Shown piece after piece: positions 16,101 through 28,700 of a stretch of 64,000 nt of DNA. This DNA is from Bolinopsis microptera (taxonomy: Eukaryota > Ctenophora > Tentaculata > Lobata > Bolinopsidae), in contig NC_087072.1 in assembly GCF_026151205.1 (NCBI RefSeq), positions 5,380,084 through 5,444,083 of the forward strand. Direction: 5' to 3'. Below the pieces are notes generated by a model. The model worked only from the letters and a program-made list of their open reading frames with translations, did no database searches and was not told the origin of the DNA. Both the position numbers and the translations under genes were made by a program. Each line of letters opens with the position of its first letter. Within the stretch, counting starts at the first letter, position 1.

Positions 16101-19100
16101 GAACAGACTGTTACATATACCTCTGAGCTGGATAAACGACGGATACAAGGATTGTGATAATGGCGAAGACGAAGATAAATACCCAATATGCGGCCTCACT
16201 CCAGCCACGAAAAGATTGAAGACTGAAGATGAAGAATGTGAAGAAGTCTTCCTCTGCGGGTTTCCGCCCTCTGATCATATTGAATTTGAAGATCTCTGTG
16301 ATAATAGAAATACTTGCAGTAATGAAAACGAACTCTGTCGCACAGCTCTGTCTTCTTCAAATATCTCCCAGAAGCTTAGCAATAGCGAAAGTAAACTGGT
16401 TGTCTCGTACTGCCTTAAAGGTCTGGAAAGTCTTGCTTATGTGGCCGGAAATTGTTCAGAGATGGAATTTACATATCAGAACTATGAAATCCTTGGCAGG
16501 ACCGAACTGATCTTGAATGTTCCAGAAACTGTGTTTGAGTGCAACTATGTATATGGTGAGATGTATGTCTATCTTGCCTGCATTGGTCAGTGTGCAGATT
16601 CCTTCTGTCCCCTCAAAAATCTTCTTAGAAACGACTCCTGTCCCGGGCAGTACCCCTCAAGGATTTACACCCTCGCGGGTAACGACTCTCTCTCCTTCCT
16701 TCTGCCGTATGGTAACAACAATTACCACAACAATATTTTTCCTTGCGAAAATGGTAGATGTATTCCTTACGAAAAAGTTTGTAATCTGGCTGACGATTGT
16801 GGGGATTCTTCAGATGAATCAAACTGTACTAACCATTTTGAGTGCAAAATAAACATGGAGTATATTCCCCAATCTAGTATTTGCGATGGAAAACCAGATT
16901 GCCTCGACTTGTCTGATGAGTGTAATGACAGATGCCATGTAAGGATCATAGAGAACGTGGCCCTTGAGGGTTTAGCCTGGATTTTAGGCTCATTGGCGAC
17001 ACTTTTTAACTCAGTCGCTTTCCTTCGCGGTATGTATAATTTAAGAAGTGTCACTCCAGGGACAAATCTTTTCAAGATGAAAATTCTCATCCTTCTCATA
17101 GCGTCGGGTGATTTGTTACTTGGAGTATATCTCCTAGCGATATCTATCTATCATCGTGTATACCACCATAGTTATTGTTCTAAACGATTTGAATGGTTAA
17201 CCAGCACATCGTGTGCTGTTATGGGAATTGTTAGTACCATGGGGTCTCTATTATCTCTCTTTTCGATGACAGTACTCAGTGTTACTCGATCATTAAAAAT
17301 GACGAATTTGTCCGTCGTAGATTTAAGATCTTTCAAATCAAGCATTCAGATACTTTTGATTGGAATTACAATTGTGATCTCGTCGTGTTTGATGACAGCT
17401 GCGCCATTGTTTAAACCTTTTGAGGACTTTTTTGTCAATGGAATCTACTATCCTGGCAGCTCATTATTTGTTGGATCGGTTACAAAATCTAAACATTTAG
17501 AAATTTTCGGGGGATATTATGGAAGACTGAAAAACAAAGATCTCTCGTGGAAAAACATTGACAAATTGGTGGTGAGTATGTTTAGTGAAGAGTATGGAGG
17601 AATTACCAGGAACCAGGTTCATTTCTACGGAAACGCAGGAGTATGCCTCTTCAAATACTTTGTAACACCAGATGATCCGCAACGGATTTATGTGTGGTTT
17701 ATTCTTATTCTGAACATCATGTGTTTTACATTGATCACCATATCTTACATCATCATTCATATCATTTCAACTCAGTCCACTGGTCAGGTACGCAACAACA
17801 ATACATCAAGTAGAAACACTAAACTCCAAAGGAAGATTGCACTCATCATCGGGACAAACTTCTGTTGCTGGATTCCATTCATTGTCATGTGTCTCCTCCA
17901 CTATTTGGAAATGACGGATGCTAGTCCTTATTATTCAATCTTCTCGATCGTTATCCTTCCCATAAACTCTGTCATAAACCCACTGCTATACGACGATACA
18001 ATCAGTGGACTGGTCTCCAAGATGCACACGGCTTTAACCGGACAATTACGATCTATCTTCCCGTTTTCAGAAGTCACTGCTGTACAAGAGGCAAGCGCAA
18101 TTCAAGAATCTTCCCATGTGATCAGGAGCTCAAGAAGGGCAAGAGTTCATGATCAAATTCCTCTTCAAGAAATGTCAGTTCTCGACAAACAGGTTATAAA
18201 AACTGGCGAGCAGACTGAGGAAGCACTCTGAATTTATCCTATTTGAACATCTTAGGAGGAAGTCATGACAAAAACAAGGAGCAGTCAAATGAGTGATTGA
18301 GTGATAGTATATTTGAGCCGTGCTGTCAGTACACCTCGACCAATTAAAATTCTGTATAATTTTCTTATATTTGTGATCATTCAATTTGAAAATCTATTAA
18401 GATATATTTTTTAAATTATCAGAATTTATATTGGCCTTATAATTGGTTTCTTGTGCCTCCGTGCAAGCTAGTCAAATCGCAAAAATACAGCAAAGAAAGA
18501 GTTTCCTCAGTACTCCAGCTTGCAGGGGTACAACTAGTTCCAGGTGTACTGAGCCTTAGCGTAAGCAAGTTTAACAGCTTATTTAGACGAAACATTTCCT
18601 ATGCTTTATGCAAAATAGTCCTTTAAAGTTCATGGATACAATAATTATTAGATCTGTGTGCTGATTCGTACCATTGTTATATTGGAAGTGAATATATTAC
18701 AAAATCACCTTTAGTTCATGTTTGGTTCAGCCTATATTTAGCAGTGTAAACGTAGCTTATTTAATGCTATTTACACAGGTTCACGTTGTTACAAGATACC
18801 CATCCCTCGTTTCATACAAAGTTGATGCAAAATGAGTAGTGAGTATTTAATAGGTGCCGGCGCGAACAATCTGTCAGCAGAAGAGTTAGCGATGTTAATG
18901 TCTAGGACACTTTCAGGTGCAGATGTATTTTCAAAGCCATTACTTTTGCATATATTAATGGGATAATATGATACGTCATACGTGCACTGTGATTCGTCAC
19001 ATCTCTCAGAGGAAGTGCCCCATCAAGTGAACGAGTGAAGAGGTACTGTACATCATTATGCTACAGAGAGTCAATTTAAGACAGTGTTAAGGTACAAAAG

Positions 19101-19717
19101 TGAGGGAATGAGAACGAACTGGCGGTTGAATACTCGCAGACGCCCGGAGCATTGCTTTAAAGTTTAGGCTAACTATTAATTATGCAGTACTTTTCGAATT
19201 TAACCACATAAGACTCACCTATCAGCGCAGTTTCCAGAGTGGATGTGACTTGGTCTAGCACGGTTGGAGGCAACAGAGGGAGCAGAAGGAACTTGTCTGC
19301 CGGAAACACAGGTGCATCGCCGCCTGCCAGTTCCACTCCGGAATTTGGATCGGTGGGAGGGTCGGTTAGGGGAACTGTCTGTGTCATCAACCGAACTCTC
19401 CTCCCCGGTAGAGGACACGCCCATCGAGGATCTGAGAATAAGGAAATCACTTTCAGGATTATCTTTACCAGTAATTTCATATTGATAAATAATCCACAGG
19501 TTTTCATTATATTCAATGAAGGATCATCGCTTTTTTGCCATCCTTTCCTCCTTACTATCGAAAATGTTCGGAATAACAAGGGAACGGCGCAGTGAAAATG
19601 ATGGGCAATTACCCGGAACACTTGAGACATGAGTCATCTTGTTCTTGAGATGAGTGGTTGGTAGCGAGGAACAGTCGCTGGTAATTCTGTAGGTTCCTAT
19701 TGCTCTCGTGGTAGTGC
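10133..19717 (-). CDS. NEK10: NEK10 exons 20-25: C-terminal tail
   Basis: Exons 20-21 encode a Ser-rich linker; phase forces the frame beginning [17 protein letters not shown] second open frame in exon 21 ([14 protein letters not shown]) superficially resembles vertebrate NEK10 but breaks both junctions. Exons 22-24 carry the conserved NEK10 tail: [47 protein letters not shown], and [14 protein letters not shown]. The last exon ends SGT with TGA at 10133-10135. Intron 21 (7.9 kb) hosts the LDLa GPCR gene on the other strand. Confidence 0.88.
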
Positions 19718-22700
19718 CTGGAAATTAATTAGTCATAGATCAATGAAACATAAAATAACTCCAATCAATTTTTGAAATATTTGTGAAACGTGGTAAGAGA
19801 TCAGAGATCAAAGGCATCTGTTCATTTTAATAAAATATAAGGTACAAACTTCTGGACACGTTTCTTCTCCCTCTGCAGTTTCCTCTGAAGAGTTGCTTCT
19901 CTAGTCCGCACCTCGTCCATGTGCAACATGATGATCTCTGCTATACTGGACCCTACCCCCACTATGTCGGGTCTCAGGTCTGTGTCTGGGGTCATGCATC
20001 TGCAGGGTGGGTTGAGGGTTCAACTGGGTGTATTTTGGAGAGAGGATGGACAGTGGACACCATGTCCAGAATACAGAAAAATAAGATATTGTTTGAGTTA
20101 ACTTTAGTGTTTAGTTGAGTTAACTTACTGTTGAACCGTGGAGATGATCTTAGAAGAAAAGTATTCTACTGGTAAGGGGGCGTATATCGACTCAACTATC
20201 TGAGGAAGAGGCGTATTAAATATAATAATAATAATATAGAGTTGCACTAAACAAATTCGATAACAAGGTAAATAAACTTTAAAATGGTTAGTGAAGCGAT
20301 CGTATTACTAATTACATGATTCTATTAATGCCAATTTACCACCCAATAAGAAATAAATCACATAAAACAAATGAATAAGTAAAATGTTAAGAAGTGGACT
20401 AACATTTTTAGCAAGAGCGAGGGTTGACATTCCGTCCCGGTAGAAGGGGTGAGTAAGTGTGCACATCTGATACAGCAGACACCCTATAGCCCACACATCT
20501 GCCTTGTTGCTGTACGGCTCGTTCTTCACTAGTTCCGGGCAGCTGTAGAGGATTGTTCCCACTACTGACTGCATTAGTCCCTGCTTCTGACGGGACAAAC
20601 CAAAGTCCGCTGAGATGTAGGTTCATTATCAAGGGGGTTTTGATGCAGATTACAGGTAACAGAAACTTTGAAGCTTGAAAAAATCGTTAAAATAGCGCCT
20701 GATGATGTATAAAGAGCGCGATTTTCATTATTTATTTTCTATTGTCATAAGGTAAGCGAATCCTGATGACAAAGTAAGCTTTTCAAAGTGAACATGAGTT
20801 GTTTGAATGTGTACTCACTGAGAGTGACCTTGTCGTAGTCTCCCAACATGATGTTGTTAGGAGTGAGATCTCTGTGTACAATTCCTTTATCACAGTGCAG
20901 GTATCTCAATGCTAACACCATCTGAAGAAAAGATAAACACTTGGTCAGGTAGGCTGTAAGTTGTTTTTAGCATCATACTTTTGTGGACCTAACATGCTGT
21001 TTTTTTTTAAACAGAACTATCGTTTACATTCTATAAGTTGATTTAAACATTATTTTAAGTAAACACAAACCTGAACAAATATTTTCCAGATTCTCTCCTC
21101 GCTGAAAGACAGGCCCTTTTCACGGAGCGAAGAGAAATGTTCGCTGAGAGGAGCTCCGTCTATATGCTGCATCACTATGTACAACCTGCTCTGTTCCTTG
21201 AACGTTTTGTAGTACCTGGTAGTGATAACAGTGGTCACGTGACTGAACGTTTTGTAGTACCTGGTAGTGATTACATTGGTCACGTGACTGAACGTTTTGT
21301 AGTGCCTGGTAGTGATTACATTGGTCACGTGACTGAACGTTTTGTAGTACCTGGTAGTGATAACAGTGGTCACGTGACTGAATATTTTGTAGTACCTGTT
21401 AGTGATAACAGTGGTCACGTGACTGAATGTTTTGTAGTACCTGGTAGTGATAACAGTGGTCACGTGACTGAACGTTTTGTAGTACCTGGTAGTGATAACA
21501 GTGGTCACGTGACTGAACGTTTTGTAGTACCTGGTAGTGATAACAGTGGTCACGTGACTGAATGTTTTGTAGTACCTGGTAGTGATAACAGTGGTCACGT
21601 GACTGAACGTTTTGTAGTACCTGGTAGTGATAACAGTGGTCACGTGACTGAACGTTTTGTAGTACCTGGTAGTGATAACAGTGGTCACGTGACTGAATGT
21701 TTTGTAGTACCTGGTAGTGATAACATTGGTCACGTGACTGAACGTTTAGTAGTACCTGGTAGTGATAACAGTGGTCACGTGACTGAATATTTTGTAGTAC
21801 CTGTTAGTGATAACAGTGGTCACGTGACTGAATATTTTGTAGTACCTGTTAGTGATAACAGTGGTTACGTGACTGAATGTTTAGTAGTACCTGGTAGTGA
21901 TAACATTGGTCACGTGACTGAATGTTTTGTAGTACCTGGTAGTGATAACATTGGTTACGTGACTGAACGTTTAGTAGTACCTGGTAGTGATAACAGTGGT
22001 CACGTGACTGAATATTTTGTAGTACCTGTTAGTTATAACAGTGGTCACGTGACTGAATATTTTGTAGTACCTGTTAGTGATAACAGTGGTCACGTGACTG
22101 AATATTTTGTAGTACCTGGTAGTGATAACAGTGGTCACGTGACTGAATGTTTTGTAGTACCTGGTAGTGATAACATTGGTCACGTGACTGAATGTTTTGT
22201 AGTACCTGGTAGTGATAACATTGGTTACGTGACTGAACGTTTAGTAGTACCTGGTAGTGATAACAGTGGTTACGTGACTGAATGTTTAGTAGTACCTGGT
22301 AGTGATAACATTGGTCACGTGACTGAATGTTTTGTAGTACCTGGTAGTGATAACATTGGTTACGTGACTGAACGTTTAGTAGTACCTGGTAGTGATAACA
22401 GTGGTCACGTGACTGAATATTTTGTAGTACCTGTTAGTTATAACAGTGGTCACGTGACTGAATATTTTGTAGTACCTGTTAGTGATAACAGTGGTTACGT
22501 GACTGAACGTTTTGTAGTACCTGGTAGTGATAACATTGGTCACGTGACTGAACGTTTAGTAGTACATGGTAGTGATAACAGTGGTCACGTGACTGAATAT
22601 TTTGTAGTACCTGGTACTGATAACAGTGGTCACGTGACTGAACGTTTTGTAGTACCTGGTAGTGATAACAGTGGTCACGTGACTGAATGTTTTGTAGTAC

Positions 22701-25700
22701 CTGGTAGTGATAACATTGGTCACGTGACTGAACGTTTAGTAGTACCTGGTAGTGATAACAGTGGTCACGTGACTGAATATTTTGTAGTACCTGTTAGTGA
22801 TAACAGTGGTCACGTGACTGAATGTTTTGTAGTACCTGGTAGTGATAACAGTGGTCACGTGACTGAACGTTTTGTAGTACCTGGTAGTGATAACAGTGGT
22901 CACGTGACTGAATATTTTGTAGTACCTGGTAGTGATAACAGTGGTCACGTGACTGAATGTTTTGTAGTACCTGGTAGTGATAACAGTGGTCACGTGACTG
23001 AATGTTTTGTAGTACCTGGTAGTGATAACAGTGGTTACGTGACTGAATGTTTTGTAGTACCTGGTAGTGATAACAGTGGTCACGTGACTGAATGTTTAGT
23101 AGTACCTGGTAGTGATAACATTGGTCACGTGACTGAATGTTTAGTAGTACCTGGTAGTGATAACAGTGGTCACGTGACTGAATGTTTTGTAGTACCTGGT
23201 AGTGATAACAGTGGTCACGTGACTGAATGTTTTGTAGTACCTGGTAGTGATAACAGTGGTCACGTGACTGAACGTTTTGTAGTGCCTGGTAGTGATAACA
23301 GTGGTCACGTGACTGAATGTTTTGTAGTGCCTGGTAGTGATAACATTGGTCACGTGACTGAATGTTTTGTAGTACCTGGTAGTGATAACAGTGGTCACGT
23401 GACTGAAATAGGGTTTGTTGTAGAATGTAGAGCTATAGTCTCTGATGACAACACAGATCTCTTGTTAAGACCTAAGATGAATTTATCTTGAAACTTTGTA
23501 TCTCCAACTCGCCAAGCTCTGATAGTCATATTTGTATGGTTTCCACATAACTTTCACGATGGTAGGGGGGGTACCAATGGCATAAAATGGAGACAAATGG
23601 CATAAAAATCGTCAAATGGCATAGAAATTTCATGGCATAAATGGAAATTTAGCTTGGCCAATTCTCCATTTATGCCAATTTATGCCATTAATTTAGGTCT
23701 TCATATTTGACCTTTAGGATGACTTTAGATTCGCAAATACTATTAGTACTTGAATAAGAGACATGTTTCATGCTTTATAACGCTTGGAATGATCGTTAAA
23801 GTCAAAGATTCATATGACAAATAACTAAATAAAGAAAATAGAAATGTATTATATCAAATATATACCAAACATTTCACTATTCAAGAATAGCAAATTGTGA
23901 GATGTTCAAAATGTACAGAATACAAACATTGACAACACAACGATTTTGAATGTCATCAAGGAACAATGCATCTGATGTATTTGTCTTCGACGAGTAGCCA
24001 TACATTAGGAGATCCATTGATTAGGCTATGTTCCTGGCAGTAGTACTTCATCGGGCATGACTTATAAGAAATAAATCTAACCACTCCTGTTGCAAAGTTC
24101 TGCTGAGATTTGAAGACTTTAAGAGTTTCTGTACTGCCAGCTTTCAAAATTGTTGAACATCCGCATTCAGGTTGATTGTATATGCGAACATCAGAAGACA
24201 CTCCAAACGCGTCCCCCTTGAATCTTGAAAGACGAGATTTTGTTGATAAAGTGCTTCTTCCTCCATTGAGCGTGGCCGTGAGTGTCTCAAAAGACCGGAA
24301 GGATAGTGTTCCATATTTATCTGTTGATATCGTTTCTCCATCATCACAATCATCAACTACAGGTTCTACCTCATAAGCTAAGTCGTCCTCATCCTCGAGG
24401 CATCCAGATTCATCATCTACAGCTTCCCAAGAAAGTTCTTGGCCATGGACGATTGGCTTCCCACTCCGTTCTTCAGGATCTGCGACTGCGGCGAACACAG
24501 GGAAATTGTTTCTTTTCCCTTCTCGAATGCAGTCCCTCGATGCCCTGTCCAGCGTTTTTGCCAACTTGCCTAGGCTTATCATACCACCAGTCCATTTCAC
24601 TCGTTCTGCTTTCTGGCCTGTAGATTTAACCTTTTTGAGGTGAACTGTAGGATGCAAAACTGTACTTCCACGTGCATGTGCAATAGCAGATGTGTCTTCA
24701 TGTAATGATAAAGCACTGTACACATTCTTTCTCTCCATTCCATGGGCCATAGTTATCGCATCCATATTTCTTGAGCGACCAGATGAAAAAGAAACCCGAA
24801 TAAATGCAAACAGCTGCTCATTCTGATCACTTCCAAGGTAATAAGTGACGATTTCAGCATTAGGGAATTGCTTCTTCAGCAGAGTTAAATACAAAACAAG
24901 ACCGTCACAAGTACATATAAGATCAAGGTACGTCTGATTCGTTATGCTGACAGCTGAGTAAGTATTCTCTTTCCAAGTAACGAAAAATGTTTTTTCTCAA
25001 ACAGTTCCATTTTTATTATACTTTATAGTTTAGAGTCTAATTTGGCATGATATCAGATCATGTGATATTACATGGCCCCATGGAGAGCATTGCCAGAGCA
25101 ATTGGCCAGAGAGCTCCATAGAAGTAAGGGGCCTACTCTAGCCAACAGCTCTAATACATTTCCTTCCTCAACTTCATTTTCTTCATCTAACTGCTGCTGC
25201 TGCTCAGCAACTACTTGACAGCTGGCACAGTGACAATTGTCTGCGTAGTGTATCTGTTAGCCTCAATTTTGCCTCAAGGAGGGAAGGTAGCCTCAATCCA
25301 ACCTCACATAAGTTTCGATAAAGTCTCAATTTAACCTTCAGGCTACAATTACAAGTTTTATAGTGGGTCTATAACATGTTTCCGTACATTAAAGTTAAAA
25401 CTTAAAATGCGGTCGAATCATTTATTAGCCTCATTTTGGCCTCCTACAAGAAGACTCTGCGATTTCTGAAATGTTGAGCTTGAAGAGGATGAATAAATTT
25501 TTATTGTTGACACATTAGATAGTCACAATACCGAATATGCTCGAAAATATATACAAAAGTATACTTGTTAGCCTCATTTCACCCTCTCACAAGGTGGTTA
25601 GCCTCAATTTCACCTCGAAAATTTGAAGCTATAATCCGACGGAATTTCATGTGCAACATAGATATCAAGTAACTTGTGAGTTGTTAACCTGTTTCCGTAC

Positions 25701-28700
25701 ATTAAAGTTAAAATGCGGTCGAATTATTTATTAGCCTCATTTTGGCCTCCTACAAGTAGACTCGGCGATTTCTGAAATGTTGAGTTTGAAGAGGATGAAT
25801 CAATCTTTATTGTTGACGTATTAGATAGTCACAATACCGAACCAACTCGAAAATATACACAAAAGTATACTTGTTAGCCTCATTTCACCCTCTCAAAAGG
25901 TGGTTAGCCTCATTTTCAACTCGAATATTTGAAGCTTAAATACCGATTGAATATAATCCCAAGGAATTTCATGTGCAACATGGATATCAAGTAACGTGTG
26001 AGCTGTTAACCTGTTTCCGTACATTAAAGTTAAAATGCGGTCGAATTATTTATTAGCCTCATTTTGGCCTCCTACAAGTAGACTCGGCGATTTCTGAAAT
26101 GTTGAGTTTGAAGAGGATGAATCAATCTTTATTGTTGACATATTAGATAGTCACAATACCGAACCAACTCGAAAATATACACAAAAGTATACTTGTTGGC
26201 CTCATTTCACCCTCTCAAAAGGTGGTTAGCCTCATTTTCACCTCGAATATTTAAAGCTTAGATCTCGATCAAGTATAATCACCATGGATTATACTTGCAA
26301 CTTGGATATCATGGACGTAACATGAGAAAGTTCTTTTTTGAAAGTGGTGAGGCTAATTTGTTAGCCTCAATTGTCCCTCGCAGTTAAATCACTCCTACTG
26401 AGTCTAGTGAGTGAGCTAGGAGGTCGCTGAACATCTCATTTTAAAGCCGTATCGATTTTCTATACGCATACCAAAAATCAAATGCGTAACTAAAACAGAA
26501 ATGAAATTACAGAAGTTTTAAATTTTTTGTCAAAAAACGAACTTTTAGGAGTGTTTCTAATGACCAGGGTCAGTACAACAAATAGAGATAAAGGTGGACA
26601 GTACTAGTGGGGTGCAGACTATTCGTTATTAAATTCTCAGTTCAAAGTTTTAAAATTTCATATTTCGAATGGCATAAAATGGAGACAAATGGCATAAAAA
26701 TCGTCAAATGGCATAGAAATTTCATGGCATAAATGGAAATTTTGCTTGGCCAATTCTCCATTATGCCATTTATGCCATTGGTACCCCCCCCCCCCCCCCC
26801 CCCCCCCCCCCCGATGGTAGTGGTAGTGGTAGGAGTACTGCTGCCTGTTTATTACTGTATTCGAGCATATACATTGTATGTGATCTCAATATGTATGTGA
26901 TCATCATTCATAATGCATGTTGAGATTGTTATTCATTGTGGAAAGTAACTGTTATGTTGATAAGAATACGATATTAAAATGTCATTCAAAAGATTTCTAT
27001 GATTTCTACTGATCTACGGAACTATTTGTTTTCTGTGCTTCCTTATCGGAACATTAGGACACCTAAGCTTCCTCTACTTCAAACGAAGGAAAATATCTGT
27101 GTTATCTACATGATGATAACAGCTGATGGTATTTTAATAAGCATTGCAGTGCTTCCTTCAGGAATTTTGCTATAATCTAAAAGAAAAATGGCCATTTGTT
27201 ATGATTGCTAAGATTAAAAGAATTACAACGTCGTATCATTGGATTCCTGAACAGGAGAATGATGTAATATAATGGAAACAGCCGTGAGATTTTCTCTTGC
27301 GTCCTGGACAAGACTGGACAAGACTGGACAAGTTCAAACAAGTCAGTAACTGGTAACCCAAACACCGGGGTTTCAAATAAAATCCAGTTTTTCTTTCTTG
27401 TTCTTATGTTGAGTATTGGGATATGCCATTTAACTTACTGCTTATCTTTATGTTAAAAGCACATTTTCTAGGGAATTCATCCATGACATAATGTTCACAC
27501 ATTAATTCAAGTTATATCATCGAAATGGTGATTATGTCATACCAACAGAGGTAACATGTAGGTTCGACATGAACCTAAGGAGCAATGGATTATAAGCACT
27601 CCTCGCTAATTATTCAATCACTTTTTGAAAATATGAACCGGCCTTAAGTAAAAGTAGTAATATTTTGTTATTAGTGCGATTTATCCATGACGTAATGTTC
27701 ACAATGTGATGGTTATGTCACACTAGTAAGTCCTGTAAAATGAACATGTGCTTGTACGGTAATACGCCTGAAACTCCTAACCTACTCATTACTCAAGGTA
27801 TTATACCTGATATTCAAAATCTCTTCTGCTCCTGTTTCGAAATGATCTAAGGGTTGTTAGTCATTCTTCTTTGCGTCAGAACTTTCACTTTCTACTTTCA
27901 CTTTCTACTATTTGCTTTATCATGTTTTCCGGAAGGAAAATACGCCATTCAAACGGCAGACGATTTTGATTCCTTTCAATTCTTGCAGACAGAGAATATT
28001 TCGTTACAGCAATGTTTTTGGCTTTATAGAATTTGGCAGTTTATATTAATCACTAGTTTGACGAGCGATGATTTTGTCTCTGCTTGTGATTTGTCACATT
28101 TTAGAATAGCTTGGATTATAGTTTTGATATAGGAAATTGGCCTTCACTAAACAGTGCAAACTCGAGTCAGAGGCAACATGTAGAATGTAGGTGCAGTAAT
28201 ATTTTTTAAATAGTGCGATTCTTCATTTTGCACCTGCCCAAAACGTTTTATGTGCGTTAAATTTTAAGACAAAAAACACTGCAACTAAGCTGAACAATTC
28301 GCCAAATTTTAAGCCTTCAAGTTCTCTTGGACTATCCAACAGCGTAGTATATAAGGTTATTATCTGTCAATGAGATTCCTGATAATTCAAGATGTATAAA
28401 TTTATAGAATTAACCTCATTGTACATAGAAAGTTTTAAAGTTATATGGGCAGGATGACTGGGGCTAGTTGATGTGTATCGTGTATATAACCTAAAGTGAC
28501 TAAAGCGACTCAATTCCAAATTTCAATCTATTGAGGGATTGTGATCAACTTGATGTCATATTTACAGTGAATATTTTTATTAACAGTACAACTACGTGCA
28601 GACTGTAGAGGTTACAAAAAACCACTTTTATATTTACTTCTTCTGTTCGATTTAACTACACAGTGAGCGATGCCATTTGGTCAGCGATACACCTCATATA

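Larger units (their letters stand above)
23566..26812 (-). mobile_element. DNA transposon with 8-bp target duplication, P-element/hAT-like
   Basis: Host sequence GATGGTAG occurs directly on both sides (23558-23565 and 26813-26820). The element between them has inverted ends: GGGGGGTACCAATGGCATAA at the left, mirrored by TTATGCCATTGGTACC plus 29 C at the right. A block of about 110 bp (23578-23690) recurs in direct orientation at 26669-26783, so each end also has an internal inverted copy of TGGCATAAATGGA. Subterminal sequence contains three 313-322-bp tandem repeats rich in GTTAGCCTCA. A minus-strand transposase fragment occupies 23956-24894. Eight-base duplications fit P or hAT superfamilies. 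The element lies inside NEK10 intron 14. Confidence 0.8.

Noticed and set aside
18832-18966. 44-residue plus-strand frame ([15 protein letters not shown]...)
   Set aside because: It is protein-like but short, with no splice context, homologue or polyadenylation signal that I can point to.
19219-19431. Reading NEK10 exon 21 in the frame containing [14 protein letters not shown], which resembles the vertebrate tail
   Set aside because: That frame disagrees with the phases of exons 20 and 22; the Ser-rich frame fits both junctions.
21201-23405. CRISPR-like array
   Set aside because: The units are contiguous with no unique spacers, and the genome is eukaryotic.
21137-23491. A 784-codon plus-strand frame of 15-residue repeats, looking like a repeat protein
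   Set aside because: It is the minisatellite read through: the unit is 45 bp, so frames stay open. It runs antisense to a NEK10 exon and has no promoter, signal or flanking domain.
27854-28132. 92-codon hydrophobic frame
   Set aside because: It is T-rich sequence that gives a Phe/Leu-rich translation; there is no start context or splice support.
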